The notes under the pieces: generated by a model
Told to the model about the DNA's origin: nothing
The model's database searches: none
Seen by the model: only the letters and a program-made list of their open reading frames with translations
NCBI RefSeq assembly: GCF_030324495.1
Contig: NZ_JACAGN010000007.1
Location: 1 to 64,000, forward strand
Length of the DNA: 64,000 nucleotides
Source: Myroides sp. 1354
Lineage (GTDB): Bacteria; Bacteroidota; Bacteroidia; Flavobacteriales; Flavobacteriaceae
Direction: 5' to 3'
Part shown: positions 50,723 to 58,826 of the stretch, one piece after another
How the letters are laid out: every line of letters starts with the position of its first letter
Numbering within the stretch: the first letter of the stretch is position 1
Translations under genes and position numbers: made by a program

Positions 50723-51003
50723 GGAGAGAAGAGAGAAGAGAGAAGAGAGAGGAAAGTGGAAAATGGAAAATGGAAAATGGAAATCGTAACGCAGTGGAGA
50801 TTCATCGAATACCCAAATAAAATGTAAACCTAATGAGATAAATATAAAATAGGTGAGATATATTCATCGAACACTAAAATCAAATCGAAGCGAAGTGTAG
50901 ATGAATAACTAAATAGAATATGAAGCTAATGAGATAGAAGGGAGAATACTTCTCTCCCTTTTCCTCTCTCCTCTATCTATTTTCCTCTCTCCTCTATCTA
51001 TTT
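50723..51003. repeat. polypurine/polypyrimidine and tandem-repeat region
   Basis: Gene-free. It begins with a purine tract of GAGAGAA-type units (50723-50756) and four GGAAAAT-type units (50757-50783). Two diverged copies of a sequence of about 50 bp follow (about 50787-50845 and 50885-50936), both ending in CTAATGAGATA. Then a hairpin AAGGGAGA / TCTCCCTT (50938-50945 with 50953-50960), and two exact tandem 21-bp pyrimidine-rich units at 50959-50979 and 50980-51000. GAGAGGAAA of the first tract is complementary to TTTCCTCTC of the last, so the region could fold back on itself. Confidence 0.75.
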
Positions 51004-51034
51004 AAATATTCTTTCAACTCAACAAGGAAATCAG

Positions 51035-51042
51035 TATCTTTG
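51035..51042 (+). promoter_or_regulatory. -7 promoter element TATCTTTG of the SUI1 gene
   Basis: Exact TAnnTTTG with TTTC at 51012-51015 at the correct -33 spacing (19 nt), 45 bp upstream of the start at 51088. Confidence 0.68.
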
Positions 51043-51087
51043 AGTTAGTACCATATAATTTTAGATCTATAAATCCAATTTACAATA

Positions 51088-51435
51088 ATGGCAAAAAAAA
51101 TCAGCAGTTTAGAAGACCTTGGGGGTTTTGTTTTTTCGACGAATAAAGATTTTGAATTTACACAAGACGAAGAAACGGAAACACTTGCTCCTGGAGAACA
51201 ACGATTAGAAGCTCATTTAGATAAAAAAAATAGAGGTGGTAAAATTGCCACCATTATCAAAGGTTTCGAAGGAAACGACGATGATTTAAAAACATTGGCC
51301 AAAGACTTAAAGACGCTTTGTGGAGTTGGTGGAAGCGCTAAAGATGGCGAAATTATCATTCAAGGCAATTTTCGCGATAAAATCATGGAGTATTTACAGA
51401 AAAAAGGCTACAAAGTAAAACGTGTAGGCGGTTAA
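51088..51435 (+). CDS. SUI1/eIF1-like translation initiation factor (YciH family)
   Basis: 115 residues. The C-terminal SUI1 domain (about 45-115) shows KIATIIKGFEGNDDDLKTLA, KTLCGVGGSAKDGEIIIQGN and YLQKKGYKVKRVGG, matching bacterial YciH proteins related to eukaryotic eIF1. The N-terminal about 40 residues are flexible and charged. In bacteria these proteins bind the 30S subunit and have been linked to start-site fidelity and stress; the role here is inferred. It lies 11 bp before a nucleoside phosphorylase gene and shares its promoter. Confidence 0.9.
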   Translation: MAKKISSLEDLGGFVFSTNKDFEFTQDEETETLAPGEQRLEAHLDKKNRGGKIATIIKGFEGNDDDLKTLAKDLKTLCGVGGSAKDGEIIIQGNFRDKIMEYLQKKGYKVKRVGG

Positions 51436-51446
51436 TAACAAAGACT

Positions 51447-52319
51447 ATGAAAATAAAATCATCTGAACTTATTTTAAATCCAGATGGTAGCGTATACCAT
51501 TTGAATTTAAGACCTGAGCACTTAGCAGAGAATATCATCTTTGTAGGGGATCAAAATCGAGTAGATCGAATTTCAAGACATTTTGATACGATTGAATTTT
51601 CAACGCAAAAAAGAGAGTTCAAAACGCATACTGGAACCTATAAAGGCAAGCGTTTTTCTGTCATTTCTACGGGAATTGGCCCTGACAATATCGATATTGT
51701 AGTCAACGAAATTGATGCTTTATTCAATATTGATTTGGAGACAAGAGAAATTAAAAAAGAACTAACTTCCGTAAATATTGTCCGTATTGGTACTTCGGGA
51801 TCTTTACAAGCAGATATTCCAGTCAATAGTTTTGTACTATCGCAGTATGGTTTAGGATTGGATAATATGATGCGTTCTTATCTCATCGAAGATATTACCG
51901 ATTATGCCATGGAGGAAGCTTTTATTGCCCACACGCAATGGGATATGAGAAAAGGACGTCCTTATTTCATTCAAAATAGCTCGTGGTTAGAAGAAAAACT
52001 AAGCAGTGAACAAACGTTTAAAGGGATTACTGGAACGGCAGGTGGTTTTTATGGCCCTCAAGGACGTGTATTGCGCTTGGAAATTCAAGACCCTGAATTA
52101 AATCACAAAATTGACAATTTTAAATTTAATGATTACCGTATCACTAATTTTGAAATGGAAACTTCTGCTATTTATGGTCTAGCTAAATTACTAGGACATC
52201 ATGCAGTTTCTTTGAATACCATTATTGCTAATAGAGCAAATGGAACTTTTTCGGAAGATCCATACGCAGCAGTAGACCAATTGATTCTATACACCTTAGA
52301 TAAGTTAAGCGAAATATAA
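51447..52319 (+). CDS. nucleoside phosphorylase (uridine phosphorylase-like)
   Basis: 290 residues, PNP/UDP superfamily. Motifs: DQNRVDRIS near residue 35, STGIGPDNIDIVVNEIDAL (about 74-92; phosphate site), VRIGTSGSLQADIPVN (about 113-128), and the base/ribose site NFEMETSAIYGLAKLLGH (about 233-250) with the conserved Glu-Met-Glu. It cleaves nucleosides with phosphate in salvage. The exact base specificity, uridine or purine, is not decided. Second gene of a two-gene unit with the SUI1 factor; a strong terminator follows. Confidence 0.9.
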   Translation: MKIKSSELILNPDGSVYHLNLRPEHLAENIIFVGDQNRVDRISRHFDTIEFSTQKREFKTHTGTYKGKRFSVISTGIGPDNIDIVVNEIDALFNIDLETREIKKELTSVNIVRIGTSGSLQADIPVNSFVLSQYGLGLDNMMRSYLIEDITDYAMEEAFIAHTQWDMRKGRPYFIQNSSWLEEKLSSEQTFKGITGTAGGFYGPQGRVLRLEIQDPELNHKIDNFKFNDYRITNFEMETSAIYGLAKLLGHHAVSLNTIIANRANGTFSEDPYAAVDQLILYTLDKLSEI

Positions 52320-52333
52320 ACTCGCTTCTATAT

Positions 52334-52370
52334 ACTAAAAAAAGCCCAGCTAAGCTGGGCTTTTTTTAGT
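52334..52370. terminator. bidirectional terminator between convergent genes
   Basis: A 17-bp stem built on AGCCCAGC / GCTGGGCT with A and T tracts and a TAA loop. The last codons and stop of truC lie inside one arm. Confidence 0.93.
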
Positions 52371-53064
52371 TATAATAGGCTTGTAGATCAAATCCCAATA
52401 AAGCATTATACTTTTCATATTGTTCGTCTAGAGTCGCTCTTAAGTGAATAGCCGTTTTAGTCACAGGATGCTCAAAGGTTAATTCCACAGCGTGCAACAA
52501 CATCGCTGTAAGACCAAACTGATCCAACCACAATTTGTTTTGCTTATTACACCCATGGGGTCTACTCCCTAAAATAGGGTGGAAGATATGCTTGAAATGC
52601 TTGCGTAATTGGTGTTGTCTACCTGTTTCTGGATAGGCCTCAACCAAGGAATAACGCGAAGTAGGATGTTTACCAAAGGGAATATTAACCTCAACACGTT
52701 GCAGGGTTTTATAAGAAGTCTTGGCGTCTTGCAATTGCCCGTTGTCATTCGTCAAAGCGTAATCAATCGTCTCCTCCTCTTCTGTATACCCTCTCACGAT
52801 AGCAATGTATTTTTTCTCTACTTGTCGCGTAGCAAAAATTTCGTTGAGCTGCTTTAAAACATCTTTATTCAACGCAAATAACAACACCCCTGATGTCTTG
52901 CGATCCAAACGGTGCACAGGATAAACATATTGTCCAATCTGATCGCGTAAAATCTGAATGGCATATTCCTGAATATCACTCGCTATAAAAGATTTATGCA
53001 CTAATAAATCACGGGGTTTATTAATCGCTACGATGTATTCGTCTTGGTACAAAATTTCTAACAT
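52366..53064 (-). CDS. truC: tRNA pseudouridine(65) synthase-like, RluA family (TruC)
   Basis: 232 residues from the ATG at 53064, which begins MLEILYQDEYIVAINKP exactly as TruC proteins do; a longer frame from 53103 would include the promoter. The catalytic motif is VHRLDRKTSGVLLFAL with the active-site aspartate (about 54-69). Further TruC-like segments are KKYIAIVRGY, IDYALTNDNG, RYSLVEAYPETGRQHQLRKH and HPILGSRPHG. It isomerises U65 in tRNA. The promoter element sits 5 bp before the ATG, so the mRNA is probably leaderless. Confidence 0.88.
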   Translation of the reverse strand: MLEILYQDEYIVAINKPRDLLVHKSFIASDIQEYAIQILRDQIGQYVYPVHRLDRKTSGVLLFALNKDVLKQLNEIFATRQVEKKYIAIVRGYTEEEETIDYALTNDNGQLQDAKTSYKTLQRVEVNIPFGKHPTSRYSLVEAYPETGRQHQLRKHFKHIFHPILGSRPHGCNKQNKLWLDQFGLTAMLLHAVELTFEHPVTKTAIHLRATLDEQYEKYNALLGFDLQAYYN

Positions 53065-53068
53065 AAGA

Positions 53069-53076
53069 CAAAGATA
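53069..53076 (-). promoter_or_regulatory. -7 promoter element TATCTTTG of truC, leaderless arrangement
   Basis: Exact TAnnTTTG on the minus strand ending 4 nt before the truC ATG; transcription would start at or near the first codon. Confidence 0.58.
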
Positions 53077-53140
53077 CTTCAACAGAATGACTACCAAAAC
53101 CATTGGTATAATTTATACGCCTCTTTTTTAAATAATATAA

Positions 53141-53148
53141 TACATTTG
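53141..53148 (+). promoter_or_regulatory. -7 promoter element TACATTTG of the MATE gene
   Basis: Exact TAnnTTTG match 19 bp before the ATG at 53168. Confidence 0.63.
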
Positions 53149-53167
53149 CTTACTTTTTTATTGCTAT

Positions 53168-54583
53168 ATGACGACTCAAGTACCCACAAAAACAGGTGTT
53201 TTAGCACTGTTCAAACAATCTTTTTCCAATGAAAGCCTCGATTTAACAAAGATTCCGACCAACAAGGCTGTGCTCTTATTGGCGATTCCCATGATGTTTG
53301 AAATGCTAATGGAGTCGGTATTTGCCTTGGTTGATTTGTATTTTGTTGGCCACCTCAAAGAGAGTGCCTTTGCTATTCAAACTGTAGGACTAACGGAGTC
53401 TTTATTATCTATTATTTACGCCATCTGCATTGGAATTAGCATGGCTGCTACGGCAATTGTTGCGCGTCGCATCGGAGAAAAAGACAGAGAACAAGCCTCA
53501 ATCAACGCAGCACAAGCCATTTCCATTGCCACTATAATAACGGTTATACTAAGTATTTTGGGATTCATCTACGCCAAAGATTGGCTTATTTGGATGGGCG
53601 CTTCAGAGGAATCAGCCGAATATGGTTATGGTTATACGCGCATTTTATTGGTGAGCTGTGTTTCTATTATGATGCTTTTCTTGATTAATGGGATTTTCCG
53701 AGGTGCAGGAAATGCGGCCATTGCCATGAAGAGTTTATGGTTTGGAAACGTATTCAACATCATCCTCTGCCCTATTCTCGTTCGCGGTTGGTGGATATTT
53801 CCAGAAATGGGATTAGATGGAGCCGCTTATTCTACTGCGATTGGAAGAAGTGTAGGTGTTTTATATCAGATCTATTACTTAACGCGTAAAGATTCCTTGA
53901 TTCAACTGAAATGGCATTATTTCAAAATGCAGGTGGACAAGGTTTGGCATATTTTAAAAATCGCTATTCCTGGAATGATTCAATACATGATTTCAACCTG
54001 TAGTTGGGTAATTTTAGCGCGTATTGTCGCTCAAAGCAGTGGTGAAATTGGTTCTTCAGGATTCTTAACTTGCTTGCGTTTAATGGTTTTCTTTATTTTA
54101 CCCGCTTGGGGATTGAGTAATGCTGCTTCCACGTTAGTAGGACAACACTTGGGAAATAAAGATCCTCAAAGTGCTGCAAAATCAGTAATGACCACACTAA
54201 AATACAACGTCATTTATATGCTTGTAGTAACGGTTATTTTCTTTACGATGGCCAATTACTTAGCTTCTATCTTTACCACACAAGAAGATATCAAATCCGT
54301 TGCCATCTTAGCCATGTACATCGGTGCAAGTGGTTTTATCTTTTACGGCGTAGGAATGACCTTGATGAATGCCTTCAACGGTGCTGGAGATACCTTAACC
54401 CCGTCTATTTTAAATTTTGTTGGTTTTTGGTTGTTTCAAATTCCCCTTGCTTATGCCCTCGTTTATTATTTCAATTGGGGACCGGAAGGCGTATTTATTG
54501 CTATTCCCGCAGCAGAAACACTAATTGCAGTTTTAGCCTTTGTCGCCTTTAGAAGAGGAAAATGGAAATTGAAACAAGTATAG
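53168..54583 (+). CDS. MATE family efflux transporter
   Basis: 471 residues with about twelve membrane helices in two similar halves. Family features: LAIPMMFEMLMESVFALVDL (helix 1), VDLYFVGHLKESAFA, GISMAATAIVARRIGEKDRE, and in the second half IPGMIQYMISTCSWVILARI and GLSNAASTLVGQHLGNKDP. MATE proteins export cationic drugs or metabolites with Na+ or H+; the substrate cannot be predicted. Single gene with its own promoter element, divergent from truC. No terminator is seen; low-complexity DNA follows. Confidence 0.94.
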   Translation: MTTQVPTKTGVLALFKQSFSNESLDLTKIPTNKAVLLLAIPMMFEMLMESVFALVDLYFVGHLKESAFAIQTVGLTESLLSIIYAICIGISMAATAIVARRIGEKDREQASINAAQAISIATIITVILSILGFIYAKDWLIWMGASEESAEYGYGYTRILLVSCVSIMMLFLINGIFRGAGNAAIAMKSLWFGNVFNIILCPILVRGWWIFPEMGLDGAAYSTAIGRSVGVLYQIYYLTRKDSLIQLKWHYFKMQVDKVWHILKIAIPGMIQYMISTCSWVILARIVAQSSGEIGSSGFLTCLRLMVFFILPAWGLSNAASTLVGQHLGNKDPQSAAKSVMTTLKYNVIYMLVVTVIFFTMANYLASIFTTQEDIKSVAILAMYIGASGFIFYGVGMTLMNAFNGAGDTLTPSILNFVGFWLFQIPLAYALVYYFNWGPEGVFIAIPAAETLIAVLAFVAFRRGKWKLKQV

Positions 54584-54643
54584 TTTGTTGTGTGTTGAGT
54601 GTTGTGTGTTGTTTGCTGTTTGTTGTTTGCTGTGTGTTGTGTG
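54584..54643. repeat. G/T low-complexity tract
   Basis: About 60 bp made of TTGTGTG, TTGTTTG and TTGCTG units between the MATE and elaA genes, with no reading frame or terminator hairpin. Probably replication-slippage sequence. Confidence 0.6.
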
Positions 54644-54673
54644 TTTCTCATCACATCAACCAACAACGAACAA

Positions 54674-55126
54674 CTACCCTTTTCTAATCATATCCACATG
54701 CGGAATACCATCTTCCAAATATTCTTCTGAAACGGGTTCAAAACCAAAAGAGCTGTAAAATTTCTTTAGATAAGTTTGAGCACCGATTTGAATAGGTTGT
54801 ACACTAAATTCTTCTTCTATTTTCTCGAGGGTCAAATCAATTAAAATTCGTCCTAAGCCATCTTTTCTATAATCTGCATGTACAACAACACGACCAATTG
54901 AAATCTCTTTATAGCTCAACCCTGGAGGTACAATTCTTGCATACGCCACTACTTTACCACCTTGTGTAGCAAATACGTGTAAACAGTTTTTGTCTTTTCC
55001 ATCCAACTCAGGATAAGGGCAATTTTGTTCAACCACAAAAATATTGATGCGCAATTGCATGATATCATACAATTCGTCCAACGTCAATTCTTCAAATGCT
55101 TTTGTATGCCAGTGGATACTATTCAT
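54674..55126 (-). CDS. elaA: GNAT family acetyltransferase ElaA
   Basis: 150 residues. ElaA hallmarks: WHTKAFEELTLDELYDIMQL, RINIFVVEQNCPYPELDGKD (about 27-46), then GRVVVHADYRKDGLGRILI, which contains the acetyl-CoA pyrophosphate loop R-x-x-G-x-G (about 95-110), and AQTYLKKFYSSFGFEPVSEE at the end. It is a cytoplasmic N-acetyltransferase of unknown acceptor. A promoter element lies at 55145-55152, 18 bp upstream. Confidence 0.93.
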   Translation of the reverse strand: MNSIHWHTKAFEELTLDELYDIMQLRINIFVVEQNCPYPELDGKDKNCLHVFATQGGKVVAYARIVPPGLSYKEISIGRVVVHADYRKDGLGRILIDLTLEKIEEEFSVQPIQIGAQTYLKKFYSSFGFEPVSEEYLEDGIPHVDMIRKG

Positions 55127-55144
55127 ATCTTCAATTATTTAGAA

Positions 55145-55152
55145 CAAAATTA
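55145..55152 (-). promoter_or_regulatory. -7 promoter element TAATTTTG of elaA
   Basis: Exact TAnnTTTG on the minus strand, 18 bp upstream of the elaA start. Confidence 0.6.
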
Positions 55153-55205
55153 AAAAAATATAGGTATTTGTCTACCATTCCACATCATTTTATTACATGA
55201 GTTTA

Positions 55206-55922
55206 TCAGTATTGCAAGAGCAAATAAACACTAACAGCAAAGCCATTATTTAAGATATGAAAGAAATAACCATACCAAAACCCAAAACGCATACGCAAAT
55301 ACCCCATTCCGAATCCCAATACCAATTGAGGTAAAGTAATTAAAGGTGAGAGGAGAACAACACGCAAGGGAAATTCCTCAAAATTAAAAATGTGAATCAA
55401 GGCGAATGAAACAGAAGCGATGTAGAAAACAAGAGGGAAATGAGCAGTCCACCAATTCGCTAAACGAGAAGGATATTTGACACACAAAATAAGAAATCCA
55501 ACCAAAAGCAGACCAGAAAAAGTATAGAGATATAACGTTCCGTTAGCACTCATCTTTTCAGCAAGGTAAGACGCAGCTTGTGTCATGTAAGCGATAAAGG
55601 CGGTAACACCCACTATCACATTTCTCAAACGGAAACGCATCGCCAATCGAAAGGCAATTTCTTCCAAAAAAGGACCTAAAATAACTGCGAATCCAACGAA
55701 TCCCCAAATACCTATTTGCTCCATGACCTCTTCAAAACGGTCATGCATAGGAATATCCACAAGAGAATCCAAAAACACGCCTCCAAAAATGATGAATACA
55801 AAAAGACAAAGCCAAAGCTTAAAAGATAAAAACAGGGCTTGCTTTTTATGATGAATAAGAGGTTTAGTATTAGGTTTTCTCAGAAATTGCAAAAAATCAA
55901 GTAATAAAGCTTGGGTTGACAT
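55206..55922 (-). CDS. CPBP family intramembrane metalloprotease (CAAX-like)
   Basis: 238 residues, six to seven membrane helices. The CPBP/Abi motifs are FLEEIAFRLAMRFR (EExxxR, about 88-101), FALIHIFNFEE (second motif with His, about 176-186) and FHILNNGFAVS (third motif with His/Asn, about 219-229). Members range from CAAX prenyl proteases to bacteriocin-immunity proteins; no prenylation substrate or bacteriocin gene is adjacent. The secreted-peptide locus starts about 275 bp away on the other strand, which may be chance. Specific role unknown. Confidence 0.88.
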   Translation of the reverse strand: MSTQALLLDFLQFLRKPNTKPLIHHKKQALFLSFKLWLCLFVFIIFGGVFLDSLVDIPMHDRFEEVMEQIGIWGFVGFAVILGPFLEEIAFRLAMRFRLRNVIVGVTAFIAYMTQAASYLAEKMSANGTLYLYTFSGLLLVGFLILCVKYPSRLANWWTAHFPLVFYIASVSFALIHIFNFEEFPLRVVLLSPLITLPQLVLGFGMGYLRMRFGFWYGYFFHILNNGFAVSVYLLLQY

Positions 55923-56197
55923 AGTAGTGTTTTATTAGTTGTGTTAAGGTACTAAAATAAATATCACTCCTAAAAAAAACAGGAGTAAAACAAGCTTAAC
56001 CTTTTTTCTACTTATAGCATAACAATCGACTAAATCCTATATTTTCAATTATTTATTTGATTACTTAATTAACTTATTTTGATCACTTTAACCCTTTTTT
56101 GTTAAGTTTTCGAGCCTTATTTTTTAGTACAGGATTTGTATTTTAATTTCATATCTGTATCACAACAAATGATTATAAACGAAATGAATTTTACGCT

Positions 56198-58411
56198 ATG
56201 AGAAACAAAAACAGCCATAATGTAATAATCAAGAGGAATGAGGTTTTCTTGTTGTTTTTTATTTTTTTCAGCATAACAATAGTAGCTCAAACAAAAGAAC
56301 TAAAAATAAAGATTTACGATTATTCTTTTCTCCCTATTGAAGAAGTTGTATGCTTTAATGTCTCTACTGCAGAAGAACTGAAGACAAACCAACAAGGAGA
56401 AGTAGTTATTCGTGGAACGAATGGATCTAGTTTCCTTTTCTTTAAAGAAAACTATATCGGTAAACAGTATAGTTGGGAAGAACTAAATGAAAATCCTAGT
56501 TTAGTTCTAGAGCAAAACAATCAAACCTTATCAGAATTATTCATCTATGTTTCCCCTGCAAAAAACGATGCCGGTCGTATTACATACAAAATTAATAAGC
56601 AGCTTTTGGGCGAAAATCCTACCGTGCTTCAAGTAATAGAAAACATCCCCTTATTTTTTATAAAGGGAGAAAAAATAAACTACAAAGGAAGAGAGGTAAC
56701 GCTAATTATTAATGAAAAAAAAACGATTGGAAAAATAGAAAATATCGACCCTAAAAACATTGAATCGATTGAAATTATTCCCTATGGGCATTCCGCTTAT
56801 GGTAATACTGGTGAACCTGTATTGAACATTATACTGAAAGAAAATGTACTCGATTATTTTAGAGAAGATTTATCACTTGGATACAATCTGACGAAAGAAA
56901 GCTATGTTCTAAATGCTAATTCCTTTTTCAAAAAAAATAACATATCGATATCCTTGCCTATTAGATTTGGAAAATCGATGCTTGAAAGCAATAGTACAAC
57001 CTACTCGGCAGGTTCAGAACTAAATAGTAGCAAAGAGCAAACAATTTCAGATGGTATAACGATACAGCCAGACCTTCATGTTAAGCTAAACGAAAAAAAC
57101 TCCTTTGGAGCTACACTATTCTTGTATACGCCTAGAAACATAAACACCAGTGAATATACAATCCACCCCAAGGAAACTGTAAATACCTACAGGCAAGATA
57201 TTGCTTATTTGAATACAGGTTCTTTTCTTTTTTTCAATCATATCTTTAATGACAGTACGTCCCTGAACACATCGTTTTTGTACACCTATAACGAATACAG
57301 TAACAAAGGGTATTATATCAACAAGCAATGGAACAATATATTGTATGACAATGCATTGAACTTTGATCTTATGATAAGTAAAAGCAATAGAACACTATTG
57401 AACCTCCCCCTTCGATATGATGTATATTATTCATACTATCAATCCGCTATGAAGAATAAAACGCAAGATAACGCAACCAATCAACGTCATAAATTTGCCT
57501 TTATTAGCACCTTAGCGCTAACGAATAACCTTAGCCTTGCTATAGATTTTTCTTACAACCTCATTAATAAAAATGATCCAGTTTTATTAAATAGCACGAC
57601 GCTAGCCTTTACTAAAAAGTCTTACTCCATCTATTTGAACTACTTCAATTCTTATCAATTAATTTCTGTTTACGACGTCAATAAACAAAATAGTATAGAC
57701 AACAACCTCAATACAACAATTGATAATTATGGGATTAAAAGGAGTAATACAGATCATTTATCTCTAGAGTTTAATTACACCGTAAAAAGTGGAATAGAAC
57801 TTTTTGCACGAGGTAAATTCCAAACGCACCACAACGCTCCAATCAATTATTTAGTAAAATCTGATGCAGCTGAACGATTAAAAACAACTGTAAACGCGGG
57901 AAAAATTCAGCGTTATATCATGGAAGTAGGAGGTTTCTTTGAACTAACGGATCATTTTATCATACAATCCTTATTCACCTTGAATCGAAGTCAGTTTGAT
58001 CTAGTAGATTATACAACGGAAAAATACGTACTTGGTTATGATTTTTATGCCAAATATCAATTCAACAAAGGTTTTAGTTTAAAGCTCTCTTCTTCTTATA
58101 CCAATTTTGACCTTTATACACCTTTTGAATCAACTGAAATAAAACATCCTTTTGTGAGTGTAACTGTCGAAAAAGAGTTTAGCGATAAAAATATAAAAGT
58201 GGCTCTAGTACTGAACAATCCTTTCATCAAAGCGAAAGAAGAATCAACTAGTTTTTATTCCGATAGCTATGACAAGGTCCATATTGTAGATACGCGATTT
58301 AAATCGAACGAAATAAAAAATTATGCTTCTATCGCGGTCAATTTAAGTTATACCCTAGGGAACAACAAACTAAGAGCTAAAAACGATGCACCAATCCAAG
58401 CTACCTATTAA
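56198..58411 (+). CDS. outer-membrane beta-barrel protein, TonB-receptor-like
   Basis: 737 residues. The N-terminus is charged and then hydrophobic (about 14-33, cleavage near IVAQTK). A short carboxypeptidase-regulatory-like segment (about 35-105) is followed by a plug-like part (about 120-205: VLQVIENIPLFFIKGEKIN, INEKKTIGKIENIDPKNIES, YGNTGEPVLNIILKE). Residues about 215-730 form a large beta-barrel of the outer-membrane beta-barrel family (PF14905-like), rich in Tyr/Asn/Phe. There is no TonB box that I can identify. It is the first gene of the four-gene set ending in a secreted two-cysteine peptide, 10 bp before the MauE-like gene. It may pass a peptide or ligand through the outer membrane; this is inferred. 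Confidence 0.82.
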   Translation: MRNKNSHNVIIKRNEVFLLFFIFFSITIVAQTKELKIKIYDYSFLPIEEVVCFNVSTAEELKTNQQGEVVIRGTNGSSFLFFKENYIGKQYSWEELNENPSLVLEQNNQTLSELFIYVSPAKNDAGRITYKINKQLLGENPTVLQVIENIPLFFIKGEKINYKGREVTLIINEKKTIGKIENIDPKNIESIEIIPYGHSAYGNTGEPVLNIILKENVLDYFREDLSLGYNLTKESYVLNANSFFKKNNISISLPIRFGKSMLESNSTTYSAGSELNSSKEQTISDGITIQPDLHVKLNEKNSFGATLFLYTPRNINTSEYTIHPKETVNTYRQDIAYLNTGSFLFFNHIFNDSTSLNTSFLYTYNEYSNKGYYINKQWNNILYDNALNFDLMISKSNRTLLNLPLRYDVYYSYYQSAMKNKTQDNATNQRHKFAFISTLALTNNLSLAIDFSYNLINKNDPVLLNSTTLAFTKKSYSIYLNYFNSYQLISVYDVNKQNSIDNNLNTTIDNYGIKRSNTDHLSLEFNYTVKSGIELFARGKFQTHHNAPINYLVKSDAAERLKTTVNAGKIQRYIMEVGGFFELTDHFIIQSLFTLNRSQFDLVDYTTEKYVLGYDFYAKYQFNKGFSLKLSSSYTNFDLYTPFESTEIKHPFVSVTVEKEFSDKNIKVALVLNNPFIKAKEESTSFYSDSYDKVHIVDTRFKSNEIKNYASIAVNLSYTLGNNKLRAKNDAPIQATY

Positions 58412-58421
58412 TACTAATACT

Positions 58422-58826
58422 ATGAAATATATCAAAAACTTTTTATTGTTATTCTGTATCTTCTTTTTACTCCTGTCAGTAATTGAAAAACTAATCAACT
58501 ATAATTCTTTTGTTTTAAGTATAGAAAATACCCAAATTTTCTATAATTGGCTCATACTTCCATTATCCTATTTTGTAATAATAATGGAAATAAGTACTGT
58601 TATCACATTAATAATCAAAGAAAAAATAGGCTTCTTATTTCTATCTATAATTTTCTTAATCTTTTCGATCTACATTATCATCTTAAATCATTTTGATAAA
58701 TATTCCTCTTGTGGTTGTGGTGGTCTATTAAACTATTTAGGATATACAAGACATCTTATTTTTAATACATCCATATGTATTTTGTCTTTTTTTTCTTATC
58801 TAAAATTGTATCAAAATGAAAAATAA
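58422..58826 (+). CDS. MauE/DoxX-like redox-associated membrane protein
   Basis: 134 residues from the ATG at 58422 (MKYIKNFLLLFCIFF); a frame from 58386 would overlap the barrel gene. Four membrane helices and the hallmark loop SCGCGGLLNYLG with Cys97 and Cys99 (CxC), as in MauE-family proteins that support disulfide formation or reduction in the periplasm, as does DoxX. It starts 10 bp after the barrel gene and overlaps the next gene by 11 bp, so translation is coupled. In Bacteroidota MauE-like proteins are often next to small secreted cysteine-containing proteins, as here. Base composition is more AT-rich than in the flanking core genes. Confidence 0.82.
   Translation: MKYIKNFLLLFCIFFLLLSVIEKLINYNSFVLSIENTQIFYNWLILPLSYFVIIMEISTVITLIIKEKIGFLFLSIIFLIFSIYIIILNHFDKYSSCGCGGLLNYLGYTRHLIFNTSICILSFFSYLKLYQNEK

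Noticed and set aside
50723..51003. CRISPR array or mobile-element remnant
   Set aside because: The repeats are simple-sequence and diverged direct copies without regular spacers; no cas or transposase gene is near.
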